Positions 1 through 21,313 of a DNA stretch of 64,000 bases are shown here, one piece after another. Position 1 is the first letter of the stretch. The number at the start of each line of letters is the position of its first letter. Source of the DNA: CAVXNP01 sp963763305 (lineage in GTDB: Bacteria > Pseudomonadota > Gammaproteobacteria > Xanthomonadales > Rhodanobacteraceae); the NCBI GenBank assembly GCA_963763305.1, contig CAVXNP010000001.1, forward strand, positions 2,418,001-2,482,000. Reading direction: 5' to 3'. The translations under genes were made by a program, and so were the position numbers. The notes below the pieces were generated by a model. The model made no database searches and was not told where the DNA came from. It was given only the letters and a program-made list of their open reading frames with translations.

Positions 1-1
1 C

Positions 2-31
2 GACGTGCTGCACTTCCTGTTCAACGTCTGA
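2..31 (+). CDS. C-terminal tail of an upstream gene (partial)
   Basis: The first bases read as nine codons (DVLHFLFNV) followed by TGA at 29-31. This is probably the last part of a gene that begins before the window. Nine residues are too few to name a family, and the frame could also be open by chance. Confidence 0.3.
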   Translation, partial: DVLHFLFNV

Positions 32-154
32 CGTTTGACCGTCCCGGATCGGCGTCCTTTTCAGGGCGACGGCGGGAGGAGTCGATCGACAATGGGCCGC
101 GGGCAAAGCTGCCTCGACGGCCGTGGACAGCCAATAACAGCCAAGGGGAGCACC

Positions 155-643
155 ATGCCGGGCCACCAACACGAAGTCACGTTCCGCTTTCTCGCGCAGC
201 CGACCGACGTCAACTTCGGTGGCAAGGTGCACGGCGGCATGGCCATGAAATGGATCGACCAGGCCGGCTATGCCTGTGCGGTGGCCTGGAGTGGCGCGTA
301 CTGCGTGACCGCGTCGGTCAGCGGGATCCAGTTCGTCGCGCCCATCCTCATCGGCGACCTGGTGACCGTGCGGGCCCGGCTGATCCACACCGGCACCAGC
401 AGCATGCATCTGGCTGTCGACGTGCTGGCACGGGGTCTGCGCAGCACCGAGGAACGCCTGGCCACCAGTTGCGTGATGGTCTTCGTGGCGCTGGACGACC
501 CCGATGGCAAGCCGACCGCGGTGCCGCCGTGGGAGCCGCGCGACGAGGAAAGCCTGCGCCTGCGCGACTACGCAGTCCGGCTGATGGCGCTGTCGAAGGA
601 GATGGAGCGGCAGGTTGCCTCACTGCGACCGATGACGGCCTGA
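155..643 (+). CDS. Acyl-CoA thioesterase, hot-dog fold
   Basis: Encodes 162 residues. The N-terminal half has the hot-dog acyl-CoA thioesterase pattern: an Asn-x-x-Gly-x-x-HGG segment (VNFGGKVHGG), then MKWIDQAG, then a strand-rich half. Family members hydrolyse acyl-CoA thioesters in the cytoplasm (YciA/ACOT type); the natural substrate cannot be read from the sequence. The open frame extends upstream to 35, but ATG 155 is preferred because a purine-rich ribosome site (AGGGGAG, about 143-149) precedes it and homology starts here. The last 24 bases overlap the 3' end of the convergent acyltransferase gene. Confidence 0.85.
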   Translation: MPGHQHEVTFRFLAQPTDVNFGGKVHGGMAMKWIDQAGYACAVAWSGAYCVTASVSGIQFVAPILIGDLVTVRARLIHTGTSSMHLAVDVLARGLRSTEERLATSCVMVFVALDDPDGKPTAVPPWEPRDEESLRLRDYAVRLMALSKEMERQVASLRPMTA

Positions 644-1690
644 GCCGGCTGGTGCCGCCCGGGATCCGCGCCAGGCGAGCTGCTCCAGCCAGCGCGGCGC
701 AGTCAGGGGCGCCAGCAGCCACTGGCTGCGCGGGCTGCCCAGCGCGATCACGCAGGCGATCGAGGCCGGCAGCAGCCATGCGGTCTGCGTGAGCGGTCCC
801 TGGCTGTCCAGCCAGGCGAACAGACCCAGGGCAATCGCCAGCTTCACCGCGAAGCCGTGTACCAGGAACGTCTGCAGGGTGCCCGGACCCAGTGCGGACA
901 TGCGCAGGTGCCGACGCGGGACCAGCGCCAGGAAGGCGGCGCAGCCGGCTGCATTCGCGCTCAGCTGAAGCAGGCGCCAGCCCATGCCGGACAGCGGCGT
1001 GGCGCCCAGCGCCGCGTAGCCCAGGCTGCCGTACAGCCAGCGCGGGTCGATCGCCACCACAGCGCAAAGCGCCAGCAGCCCACCCAGTATGCCCACGCCC
1101 CACGCGCGCCAGGCCAGGGTGCCGGAGACGTCGCGCCAGCGCTCACCGTAGCGCCAGCCGAGCAGGAACAGCGGGAAGAACACCAGCGTGCGCGACAATG
1201 AAAGGTAGTAGCCGACATCGGTCGCGCAGCCGGCCAGCAAGGCCAGGCCAGTGGCCACCAGCAATGGTTGGCGCAGGCGCGAAAACAGCGGCAGCATCAG
1301 TCGCCAGCCGGCCAGGCTGAGCAGGTACCACAGCAGCCAGTACGGCGTGGCCACGCCGTCCGGGCCGTCGCCCGGCCACCCGGGCACGTCGGCCGCCCAG
1401 GCATACAGCGCCTGGAACAGCAGGTAGGGCAGCAGCAGGCGGAATGCGGTGCCGCGCAGCAGCCGCGAATCGACGTCGACGTGGGCCACCGAGCCGGACA
1501 GGAACGCAAAGGCCGGGATGTGGAAAAGGTAGAGGAAGCGATACACGGTGGCGAGTGCGTGGCTGTCCGGCAGTGGCTCCAGGCAGTGGCCGAACACCAC
1601 CAGCACGATCAGCAGCACGCGAGCGTTGTCGCGCCACGGATCGCGGGGGGAGGGATTGCGGGCCGGCGCGGGCGGTGAGGTGGGAGTCAT
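620..1690 (-). CDS. Acyltransferase 3 family integral membrane protein
   Basis: Encodes 356 residues with about ten hydrophobic segments. The start has the acyltransferase-3 signature: a short polar N-terminus, WRDNARVLLIVLVVFGH with the conserved membrane His after the first helix, then LYLFHIPAFAFLSG. Such proteins transfer acetyl or other acyl groups to extracytoplasmic sugars or lipids; the acceptor is unknown. I chose ATG 1690, where homology begins and a GGTGAGGG site precedes it, over the longer frame from 1831. The 3' end overlaps the thioesterase gene by 24 bp, tail to tail. Confidence 0.8.
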   Translation of the reverse strand: MTPTSPPAPARNPSPRDPWRDNARVLLIVLVVFGHCLEPLPDSHALATVYRFLYLFHIPAFAFLSGSVAHVDVDSRLLRGTAFRLLLPYLLFQALYAWAADVPGWPGDGPDGVATPYWLLWYLLSLAGWRLMLPLFSRLRQPLLVATGLALLAGCATDVGYYLSLSRTLVFFPLFLLGWRYGERWRDVSGTLAWRAWGVGILGGLLALCAVVAIDPRWLYGSLGYAALGATPLSGMGWRLLQLSANAAGCAAFLALVPRRHLRMSALGPGTLQTFLVHGFAVKLAIALGLFAWLDSQGPLTQTAWLLPASIACVIALGSPRSQWLLAPLTAPRWLEQLAWRGSRAAPAGSGRHRSQ

Positions 1691-1910
1691 GCCCTCACCA
1701 AACCGCAGAGAAGGTTCAGGCGGTGTCGGCGTGAGGTCGCTTTGGCGAGAGTGGCGGCACGCCAGCCGGCGTGCGGTCAGGTTCGCCGCATGGCGATGGA
1801 TAGCGCGGCCACGGCGGTCGCCGCACGGCACCGGTCGTGCCTACCGCCCGCAGGCTTCGTGGCTGTTTTCGCGCCGCGACAGAAAAGGTGTCTGGAACCG
1901 TCGCAAACTG

Positions 1911-1939
1911 TTGACAGTCCCCGGGCCGCTCGCGACAAT
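1911..1939 (+). promoter_or_regulatory. Sigma-70 promoter of the tRNA-tuf-secE-nusG unit
   Basis: A perfect -35 box TTGACA (1911-1916), a 17-bp spacer and a -10 box GACAAT (1934-1939) lie directly before tRNA-Tyr. The predicted start is near 1946, eight bases before the mature tRNA. The GC-rich stretch between is compatible with a stringent-response discriminator, which is inference. Confidence 0.8.
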
Positions 1940-1953
1940 AGGCGTTCTTTGTT

Positions 1954-2039
1954 GGAGGGATACCCAAGCGGCCAACGGGGGCAGACTGTAAATCTGCTGG
2001 CTTACGCCTTCGGTGGTTCGAATCCACCTCCCTCCACCA
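1954..2039 (+). tRNA. tRNA-Tyr (GTA)
   Basis: Class II tRNA with a long variable arm. The acceptor stem GGAGGGA pairs with TCCCTCC (2029-2035), followed by A and an encoded CCA (2037-2039). The anticodon GTA is at 1988-1990. It is the first gene of the classical tRNA-tuf cluster. Confidence 0.96.
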
Positions 2040-2230
2040 GCTTGAGTACCATCGGGTAGTTGAGTTGTGGAGATCCAGCAAGAACGGTCGTGGCGCGGTC
2101 GATTTCGCTACCACGGTCCGGCAGGTTCGCAGGGAGCGAGCCAGGGCGCGACGCGAAAGCGGCGCGACCGGAGGGGCAAGAGGCGGGATGCCTGGGTGGT
2201 CCTGTTCCTCAACAGAAGTTTCCGCGTTGG

Positions 2231-2304
2231 GCGGGAGTAGTTCAATGGTAGAACATCAGTTTTCCAAACTGATTACGCGGGTTCGATTCCCGCCTTCCGC
2301 TCCA
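2231..2304 (+). tRNA. tRNA-Gly (TCC)
   Basis: A 74-nt tRNA with acceptor stem GCGGGAG/CTTCCGC, anticodon TCC at 2263-2265 in a seven-base loop, a GTTCGATT T-loop and encoded CCA at 2302-2304. It lies 191 bp after tRNA-Tyr; nothing recognisable sits between them. Confidence 0.96.
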
Positions 2305-2327
2305 TTGCCTCTCGTTTTGTTTCAAAG

Positions 2328-2403
<76 letters not shown>

Positions 2404-2483
2404 TCTTCAGGCGGTGCGGTCTCGGTTTCCGTTTCGCACGCAGTTTTCCTCCACTCATTTGACTCCACCGGGGTTTGACGCGC

Positions 2484-3674
<1,191 letters not shown>

Positions 3675-3767
3675 TCTGGCTGTCGCGGTAACGCCATAGC
3701 GAAAAGGTCACGAGGCGAGCGCGATTCCGACCCGGCTCGCCGTCGTGTTTCAAAGTTCAAGCCATGT

Positions 3768-3843
<76 letters not shown>

Positions 3844-3921
3844 CTTTCGAGGAGCCACGGCGGGTACTGGGTGCGTGCGACCGACAGGTCCGGCGCGCGG
3901 GCAGTCTCCCGATCACAGCGC

Positions 3922-4311
3922 ATGAATACCAAGGCAGAACAGTCCAAGGGCACCAGCGGGGCCGATGTCGCCAAGCTGACGCTTGCCGTGCTGGTGCTGG
4001 CGGCGGGCGTTTTCGCCTACTCCTGGTTCGGCAATGACGCCAGCGTGCCCTCGTCGGTGCGGCTGGCCGGCGTGCTGGTCGCCCTGGTGGCGGCGCTGGG
4101 GATTGCCGCCTTCACTGCGCCGGGTCGGCGCGCCAGGAACTACCTGGCCGAGTCCCAGTTCGAGATGCGCAAGGTGGTGTGGCCGACTCGCGACGAGACG
4201 GTCAAGACCACCGGCATCATCCTGGTGGTGGTGGTCATCCTGTCACTGTTGTTGGGTCTGATCGACCTGATCCTGAAGTCGGTCGTGCTCGACTGGCTGC
4301 TCAAGCTGTGA
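3922..4311 (+). CDS. secE: Preprotein translocase subunit SecE
   Basis: Encodes 129 residues of the SecYEG channel subunit. Three hydrophobic helices are visible (about residues 19-35, 47-66 and 97-119). The conserved amphipathic segment with KVVWPTRDET lies before the last one. The three-helix form is typical of gammaproteobacteria. The start ATG 3922 follows tRNA-Trp by 78 bp, and nusG begins 10 bp after the stop, so secE and nusG are co-transcribed. Confidence 0.95.
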   Translation: MNTKAEQSKGTSGADVAKLTLAVLVLAAGVFAYSWFGNDASVPSSVRLAGVLVALVAALGIAAFTAPGRRARNYLAESQFEMRKVVWPTRDETVKTTGIILVVVVILSLLLGLIDLILKSVVLDWLLKL

Positions 4312-4321
4312 GGAAAGAGCG

Positions 4322-4883
4322 ATGAGCAAGCGTTGGTATGTGGTACACGCCTATTCGGGCTTCGAGAACCAGGTCAAGCGGTCGCTGGAGGATCGCATCA
4401 AGCGCGAGGCGATGGAAGAGCGCTTCGGCGAAGTGCTGGTGCCGACCGAGGAAGTGATCGAGATGCGCGGCGGCCAGAAGCGCCGCAGCGAGCGCAAGTT
4501 CTTTCCCGGCTACGTGCTGGTGCAGATCGAGACCGACAGCGAAGGCAAGACGCCGCAAGATCGACGACGAGTGCTGGCATCTGATCAAGGAAACTCCGAA
4601 GGTGATGGGCTTCATCGGCGGCACCGCCGATCGGCCGCTGCCGATCAGGGACAGCGAGGCCGAGGCGATCCTGAGCCGGGTCCGCGAGGGCGTCGAGAAG
4701 CCGCGACCGAAGGTGCTGTTCGAGCCGGGCGAGATGGTCCGGGTCACCGAGGGGCCGTTCAACGACTTCAACGGCGTGGTCGAGGAAGTCAACTACGAGA
4801 AGAGCCGCCTGCGCGTGGCGGTGCTCATCTTCGGGCGTTCCACCCCGGTCGAGCTGGAGTTCGGCCAGGTCGAGAAGGCCTGA
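4322..4883 (+). CDS. nusG: Transcription antitermination factor NusG (one frameshift in this sequence)
   Basis: NusG couples RNA polymerase to Rho and to ribosomes. The N-terminal NGN domain (RWYVVHAYSGFE, FFPGYVLVQ) and the C-terminal KOW domain (VRVTEGPFNDFNGVVEEV) are both present but in different frames. One extra base near 4556 separates KTP from KIDDECWHL. Removing it gives 186 residues, the normal length. The locus is 562 nt, one more than a multiple of three. I regard the shift as a sequence error. Confidence 0.93.
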
Positions 4884-4996
4884 TCGCACGCCGGGCGTCG
4901 ACGAGCCTGGCTCGCCGTTCGCTCCGCACCGAAACGCGGCCTCAAGGCTCTCGTTGCTGTCTCGAAGGCGCGTCTGGCGCCAGGCTGGCCCGCCAC

Positions 4997-5025
4997 TTGC
5001 TTAAAAACTGATCAATCTCTAAACT
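4997..5025 (+). promoter_or_regulatory. Sigma-70 promoter of the rplK operon
   Basis: TTGCTT (4997-5002), a 17-bp spacer and TAAACT (5020-5025). The predicted start, about 5032, falls immediately before the hairpin at 5034-5061. It drives rplKA and probably rplJL-rpoBC. Confidence 0.65.
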
Positions 5026-5033
5026 ACGCGGTT

Positions 5034-5061
5034 CACGCCGGAGTCTTTTCGCTCCGGCGTG
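5034..5061 (+). promoter_or_regulatory. 5'-terminal leader hairpin of the rplK operon
   Basis: CACGCCGGAG and CTCCGGCGTG form a perfect 10-bp stem with an eight-base loop, followed by CCCGTGTTTT. It begins about two bases after the predicted transcription start. It may protect the 5' end or act as a leaky terminator. It does not obviously resemble the L1-binding site. Confidence 0.6.
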
Positions 5062-5161
5062 CCCGTGTTTTCACCGGTCCGCCGGAGGGCGGGCTCACCA
5101 CCGTCATGGAACGACGCAAAGCGAGGAGCCGTAAGGCGTCTGCACTCGCGAGGAAAAATCA

Positions 5162-5591
5162 ATGGCAAAGAAAGTTGTCGGTTACATCAAGCTGCAGGTC
5201 AAGGCCGGTCAGGCCAACCCGTCGCCGCCGGTGGGTCCGGCCCTCGGTCAGCGCGGCCTGAACATCATGGAGTTCTGCAAGGCGTTCAATGCCGCCACGC
5301 AGAAGCTGGAGCCGGGCCTGCCGATCCCGACCATCATCACTGCGTACTCCGACCGCAGCTTCACCTTCATCACCAAGACGCCGCCCGGCGACGATCCTGC
5401 TGAAGAAGGCGACCGGCGTAGGCAAGGGCTCGCCCAAGCCGAATACCGACAAGGTCGGCAAGGTCACCCGCAAGCAGCTCGAAGAGATCGCCAAGCAGAA
5501 GGAGCCGGATCTGACGGCTGCCGATCTCGACGCCGCGGTGCGCACCATTGCCGGTAGCGCCCGCAGCATGGGCCTTGTGGTGGAGGGTTAA
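5162..5591 (+). CDS. rplK: 50S ribosomal protein L11 (one frameshift)
   Basis: L11 of the ribosomal GTPase centre. The N-terminal half (KVVGYIKLQVKAGQANPSPP) and the C-terminal half (LEEIAKQKEPDLTAADLDAA) are in neighbouring frames. An extra C near 5385 (CCGCCCGG for CCGCCGG) breaks TPPATILLKKA. The corrected length is 142 residues, the family norm. It is the first gene of the L11-L1 pair, three bases before rplA. Confidence 0.94.
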
Positions 5592-5594
5592 GAC

Positions 5595-6303
5595 ATGGCA
5601 AAGCTCACCAAGCGTATGAAGGCGCTCGCAGGCCGCGGTTCAGCCGGGCAAGTTCTATGGCCTGGACGAGGCGCTGAAGATCGTCAAGGACAACGCCAAG
5701 GCCAAGTTCCCCGAGTCGGTCGACGTGGCGGTGCGTCTGGGTATCGACGCCAAGAAGTCGGACCAGGGTGTGCGTGGTTCCTCGCTGCTGCCGCACGGCA
5801 CCGGCAAGACCATCAAGGTTGCCGTGTTCTGCCCGCCGGGCGAGAAGGCCGAGGCCGCCAAGGCCGCCGGTGCCGATGCCGTCGGCATGGACGATCTGGC
5901 CGAGCGCATGCAGGGCGGTGATCTGGACTTCGGTCGCGTGATCGCCACGCCGGACGCCATGCGCGTGGTCGGCAAGCTCGGCCAGTTGCTCGGTCCGCGC
6001 GGCCTGATGCCGAACCCGAAGGACGGTTCGGTGACCGCCGACGTCGCCACCGCGGTGACCAACGCCAAGGCCGGTCAGGTGAAGTTCCGCAACGACAAGG
6101 CGGGCATCATCCACGCCACCATCGGCAAGGCCAGCTTCGAGGCGGCCCAGCTGGCGGACAACCTGAACGCGCTGATCGCCGACCTGCTCAAGGCCAAGCC
6201 GTCCGCGGCCAAGGGTCAGTATCTGCAGAAGGTCGCGCTGTCCAGCACGATGGGCGTCGGCGTTGCCGTCGATACCTCGTCGCTGGCCACCGCGGCCAAG
6301 TAA
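5595..6303 (+). CDS. rplA: 50S ribosomal protein L1 (one frameshift)
   Basis: L1 of the ribosomal stalk and E-site; in the family it also represses its own operon. The start reads MAKLTKRMKALA. An extra base near 5630 then shifts the frame before VQPGKFYGLDEAL. From about 5725 the frame is clean through GPRGLMPNPKDGSVT to TAAK. The corrected length is 235 residues. Confidence 0.94.
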
Positions 6304-6606
6304 GCAAGTCAAGTCCCGCGCCATCGCGCCGGCGGGCAGTTTTTGAGGGCAGCCCCGGTCCCGTCCGGGACCAGGGGCAGCCGTCAAAGACCGCAGGCGA
6401 GGGCGTTTGCTCCTCTTTAATCGTCGAGATCCCTCGGGATCGAAGCCGGCCTGCGCAGATGGTGCTGCCCGGACAGGTTTTCCTGGAACGGCCACCGAAT
6501 GGCGGCACCCCACGGGGTGCCGGCGGACAGGCAGGACGCCGGTCCGTGAACGCTTCCGGATCCACGATGCGAGGAGCGCATCGCGGTTCGAGTTCGGAGA
6601 AAAGCA
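6304..6606 (+). promoter_or_regulatory. rplJ leader region
   Basis: These 303 bp between rplA and rplJ have no credible gene. They hold a stem-loop around 6343-6372 (GGTCCC/GGGACC with flanking GCCCC/GGGGC), a GATCCC/GGGATC palindrome near 6429, and a small hairpin at 6566-6582 with AGGAG in its loop. The rplJ ribosome site is GGAG at 6596-6599. The position matches the leader where the L10-(L12)4 complex represses rplJL in other bacteria; that role here is inference. Confidence 0.5.
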
Positions 6607-7134
6607 ATGGCGCTCAATCTTGCGCAAAAGAAAGAGGTCGTTGCCGAACTGGCGAATGTGGCTGCCAAGGCGCATTCCCTGGTCGCTGCCGAGTACGCGG
6701 GTCTCACCGTCGACCAGCTCACCGAGCTGCGCAAGAAGGCACGCGAGTCGGGTGTGTTCTTGAAGGTTGCCAAGAACACCCTGGTTCGCCGTGCCGTGGA
6801 GGGCACCGACTACATGGGCGCCGCCGACCAGCTGGTCGGTCCGCTGCTGTACGCCTTCTCGGTGGAAGATCCGGGTGCTGCCGGTCGTCTGGTCAAGGAA
6901 TTTGCCAAGGGCAACGACAAGCTGAAGGCCAAGCTCGTGGCCATCGGCGGGCAGGTGTACCCTGGCTCGCACGTCGACGTGCTGGCCTCGCTGCCGACCC
7001 GCGAACAGGCACTGACCATGCTCGCCAGCGTACTGGCTCAGCCCGCCACCATGCTCGCGCGCGTCCTGGCCGAGCCGGCGTCGCAGATGGCACGCGCAAT
7101 CGGTGCAGTCAGCGACCAGAAGAAGGCGGCCTGA
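6607..7134 (+). CDS. rplJ: 50S ribosomal protein L10
   Basis: Encodes 175 residues, intact. L10 anchors the L7/L12 stalk to the ribosome. The start MALNLAQKKEVVAELA is typical, followed by FLKVAKNTLVRRAVEGT. GGAG lies seven bases before the ATG. It is followed by rplL, so the stalk proteins are made together. Confidence 0.97.
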   Translation: MALNLAQKKEVVAELANVAAKAHSLVAAEYAGLTVDQLTELRKKARESGVFLKVAKNTLVRRAVEGTDYMGAADQLVGPLLYAFSVEDPGAAGRLVKEFAKGNDKLKAKLVAIGGQVYPGSHVDVLASLPTREQALTMLASVLAQPATMLARVLAEPASQMARAIGAVSDQKKAA

Positions 7135-7196
7135 AGGCATTCGCCAACGGCATAACGTTCAAACATTCAGTTTCAGATATTCCAGGAGTTAACAAC

Positions 7197-7575
7197 ATGT
7201 CCCTTAGCAACGACAGATATCGTCGAAGCGATCGCCGACAAGTCCCTCGTCGAGGTGATGGAGCTGGTCAAGGCGATGGAAGAGAAGTTCGGCGTGTCCG
7301 CCGCCGCCCCGGTGGCCGTGGCCGCCGGCCCGGCCGCCGGTGCCGCTGCCGGCCGCCGAAGAGCAGACCGAGTTCGACGTGGTCCTCAAGCGCGCCGGCG
7401 AGAAGAAGGTCGAAGTCATCAAGGCCGTCCGTGCCATCACCGGCCTGGGCCTGAAGGAAGCCAAGGACATGGTCGAGGCCGCCGCGGCGTCGTGAAGGAA
7501 GCGGCTTCGAAGGAAGACGCCGAGAAGTTCAAGAAGGATCTGGAAGCCGCTGGCGCCACGGTCGAACTGAAGTAA
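7197..7575 (+). CDS. rplL: 50S ribosomal protein L7/L12 (three frameshifts)
   Basis: L7/L12 is the flexible stalk protein that recruits translation factors. Recognisable blocks are MSLSND at 7197, VEVMELVKAMEEKFGVS, the Ala/Pro hinge, EFDVVLK...VEVIKAVRAITGLGLKEAKDMVE, and KEAASKEDAEKFKKDLEAAGATVELK. They lie in three frames. Shifts occur near 7216 (+1), 7351 (+1) and 7485 (-1). The corrected length is about 125 residues. The stop is at 7573-7575. Confidence 0.92.
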
Positions 7576-7617
7576 TCGGCGCTCTTGCGCGCCTCAGCTT
7601 CGATCTAGCGTGACGCG

Positions 7618-7643
7618 AGCCTGGGGGCGCAAGCCCCCGGGCT
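7618..7643 (+). terminator. Attenuator-like hairpin between rplL and rpoB
   Basis: AGCCTGGGGGC and GCCCCCGGGCT form an 11-bp stem (one G-T pair) with a GCAA tetraloop, followed by TTGCC. The T tract is poor, so it may be a partial terminator. Such attenuation sets the ratio of ribosomal protein to rpoBC expression in other proteobacteria. Function here is inferred from position. Confidence 0.5.
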
Positions 7644-7665
7644 TTGCCTGCTTGAAGCGGGAGCG

Positions 7666-7721
7666 GGGAATGGAGAATCGGGAATCGCACACGCGCCTGC
7701 GATTCCCGATTCTCGATTCCC
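7666..7721. repeat. Inverted repeat of the GGGAATCGGGAAT type
   Basis: Two 24-base arms (7666-7689 and 7698-7721) are reverse complements with a single mismatch and an eight-base loop. The sequence is built from GAATCGGGAATC, a motif I associate with dispersed intergenic repeats of Xanthomonadales. It lies 100 bp before rpoB and could be an mRNA-stabilising or processing hairpin. Confidence 0.75.
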
Positions 7722-7823
7722 ACATCCCGATCCGGGTGCGCCTTCGCGGTCCCGTCAAAGCATTTTTCATTCAGCCGGTGTGTGCACCACCGGCGCCACT
7801 GCGAACCGAGGCGGTCACCCACC

Positions 7824-12003
<4,180 letters not shown>

Positions 12004-12093
12004 TCGGTGGCGCCCGGCCTGACCCGGGCGCCGATGGACACCAACCTGCATCGCGGACCCTCTACAAAGAATTTGCTCCGACCGGAGACACCC

Positions 12094-16363
<4,270 letters not shown>

Positions 16364-16367
16364 CATA

Positions 16368-16393
16368 CGAAATGAGGTGCACGGACGCACCTC
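16368..16393 (+). promoter_or_regulatory. Distal leader hairpin upstream of rpsL (shared with rpsJ)
   Basis: CGAAATGAGG (16368-16377) runs into a perfect 7-bp hairpin, GAGGTGC (16374-16380) with GCACCTC (16387-16393), and is followed by CGTGTTCG. The same block (CGAAATGAGG, 7-bp hairpin, CGAGTTCG) occurs at 21158-21190 before rpsJ. It begins five bases after the rpoC stop. Confidence 0.55.
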
Positions 16394-16424
16394 GTGTTCG
16401 AGCTCAGGGACGGCGCGGCGTTGC

Positions 16425-16454
16425 TTGCCTGTAGGCAAGCGGCGCATGTTAAAT
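16425..16454 (+). promoter_or_regulatory. Candidate sigma-70 promoter of the str operon (rpsL)
   Basis: TTGCCT (16425-16430), an 18-bp spacer and TTAAAT (16449-16454). The -35 box lies within a perfect palindrome CTTGCC-TGTA-GGCAAG (16424-16439), a possible operator. The predicted start, near 16461, is just before the hairpin at 16466. Confidence 0.5.
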
Positions 16455-16465
16455 TTCCGCTTCTT

Positions 16466-16490
16466 GGCAGGCCGAGTTCATCGGTCTGCC
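16466..16490 (+). promoter_or_regulatory. 5'-proximal leader hairpin of rpsL
   Basis: GGCAGGCCGA and TCGGTCTGCC form a 10-bp stem (one G-T pair) with a five-base loop, followed by TTTATGTTT. The sequence CTTGGCAGGCCG and its position 12 bp after the -10 box are repeated at rpsJ (21281). It resembles a weak terminator or attenuator. Confidence 0.6.
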
Positions 16491-16516
16491 TTTATGTTTC
16501 TCAGGAACAGCTTCGC

Positions 16517-16893
<377 letters not shown>

Positions 16894-16910
16894 GGTCAAG
16901 GACTTCAAAC

Positions 16911-17380
16911 ATGTCGCGTAAAGGTTCACATCCCGCCCGCCTGATTCTGCCGGATCCGAAGCACGGCAGCCAGCTGATCGCGCGCTTCATCAACATGGTG
17001 ATGAAGAGCGGCAAGAAGTCGGTCGCCGAGAGCATCGTCTACGGCGCGCTGGAGCACATCGGCGAGAAGAACGCCGAGCCGGTGGCTCTGGTCGAGAAGG
17101 CGCTGGGCAACATCGCCCCGGCCGTCGAGGTGAAGTCGCGCCGCGTCGGCGGTGCCACCTACCAGGTGCCGGTCGAGGTGCGCTCCGGGTCGCCGCATGG
17201 CGCTGGCCATGCGCTGGGTGATCGATGCGGCGCGCAAGCGCGGCGAGACCTCGATGCCGCGCAAGCTGGCCGCCGAGCTGCTGGAGGCCTCGGAAAATCG
17301 CGGCGGCGCGATCGAAGAAGCGTGAAGAAACGCATCGCATGGCCGAGGCCAACAAGGCGTTCTCGCACTATCGCTGGTAA
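16911..17380 (+). CDS. rpsG: 30S ribosomal protein S7 (two frameshifts)
   Basis: S7 nucleates the 30S head and contacts tRNA in the E site. MSRKGSHPARLILPDPKHGS at 16911 is clean through VPVEVRSG. An extra G near 17190 and another near 17313 shift the rest (RRMALAMRWVIDAARKRGE, then KKREETHRMAEANKAFSHYRW). Corrected length is 155 residues, the usual size. Confidence 0.94.
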
Positions 17381-17468
17381 TATTGTTCGTCCGTGCGCAG
17401 ACGGCGTACTTCGGCTCGATGCCGGGCGTGCCCGTGGCGGGCAAGACAGACTTACGAGGTTGATCACC

Positions 17469-19566
<2,098 letters not shown>

Positions 19567-19648
19567 TTCCGCTGCGTGGCCACACATGATCAAGACGGCA
19601 GCCGGTTGGCTGCATTCGACGAACAGTTCTTTCTAGAGGTTACAAGTC

Positions 19649-20842
<1,194 letters not shown>

Positions 20843-20879
20843 GACTGCCGGCCGCCAGGGGCGGGTGCAGTACCGGAGT

Positions 20880-20905
20880 GGCAGGGGCCAGGCTCCTGCC
20901 CTTTT
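20880..20905 (+). terminator. Intrinsic terminator after the second tuf
   Basis: GGCAGG (20880-20885) pairs with CCTGCC (20895-20900), loop GGCCAGGCT, followed by CTTTTC. It closes the str operon 38 bp after the tuf stop. Confidence 0.65.
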
Positions 20906-21082
20906 CATGGGCGGTCCGACGTGCAGTCGGGCGAGCCCGGGAGGGACGGCCGCGTTGGCTTTGGCCTGACCGGCGATGCCCCTTGCAGGGGCGTGCCAGG
21001 CCTGGATCCGCGCGCCCGTTCCATTCCATTGCCGTGTGGTTGCGTGGCGAGGGCGATGCCGCGACAAAAACGGATCAGCTTC

Positions 21083-21111
21083 TTCCCATTGGTACCCGGC
21101 TTGGTTATACT
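21083..21111 (+). promoter_or_regulatory. Candidate distal promoter of the S10 operon
   Basis: TTCCCA (21083-21088), 17-bp spacer, TATACT (21106-21111). It would give a leader of about 330 nt containing both hairpins shared with rpsL. Confidence 0.5.
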
Positions 21112-21157
21112 TGCCGAGTTGTATACGTCGGTTCGACGCCAGTCGGCCGACCTACCG

Positions 21158-21182
21158 CGAAATGAGGCACAGGAAGTGCTTC
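21158..21182 (+). promoter_or_regulatory. Leader hairpin upstream of rpsJ, homologous to the one before rpsL
   Basis: CGAAATGAGG (21158-21167) leads into GAGGCAC (21164-21170) paired with GTGCTTC (21176-21182, one G-T pair), then GAGTTCG. Stem bases differ from the rpsL copy but pairing is kept, which is covariation-like support for an RNA structure. Confidence 0.55.
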
Positions 21183-21241
21183 GAGTTCGCTGGCCGGGAT
21201 GGTCAAGGGCATAACACCTGTGGTGGCAGGGCGCGAGCCTG

Positions 21242-21269
21242 TTGATCCGTTTTTTTACGCCTTTAATAC
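21242..21269 (+). promoter_or_regulatory. Candidate proximal promoter of the S10 operon
   Basis: TTGATC (21242-21247), 16-bp spacer, TAATAC (21264-21269). The predicted start, near 21276, lies a few bases before the hairpin at 21281, the same geometry as at rpsL. Confidence 0.5.
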
Positions 21270-21280
21270 TTTCCTGTCTT

Positions 21281-21313
21281 GGCAGGCCGTGTTATCGGCT
21301 TGCCATGTTTTTT
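21281..21313 (+). promoter_or_regulatory. 5'-proximal leader hairpin of rpsJ
   Basis: GGCAGGCCG pairs with CGGCTTGCC (9 bp, one G-T pair; 21281-21304), then ATGTTTTTT. The T tract makes it terminator-like, so it could be an attenuator of the S10 operon. It shares CTTGGCAGGCCG with the rpsL leader. Confidence 0.6.

Noticed and set aside
1691..1953. Extension of the acyltransferase start to 1831
   Set aside because: The extra 47 residues have no homology-like content and the ribosome site lies before ATG 1690.
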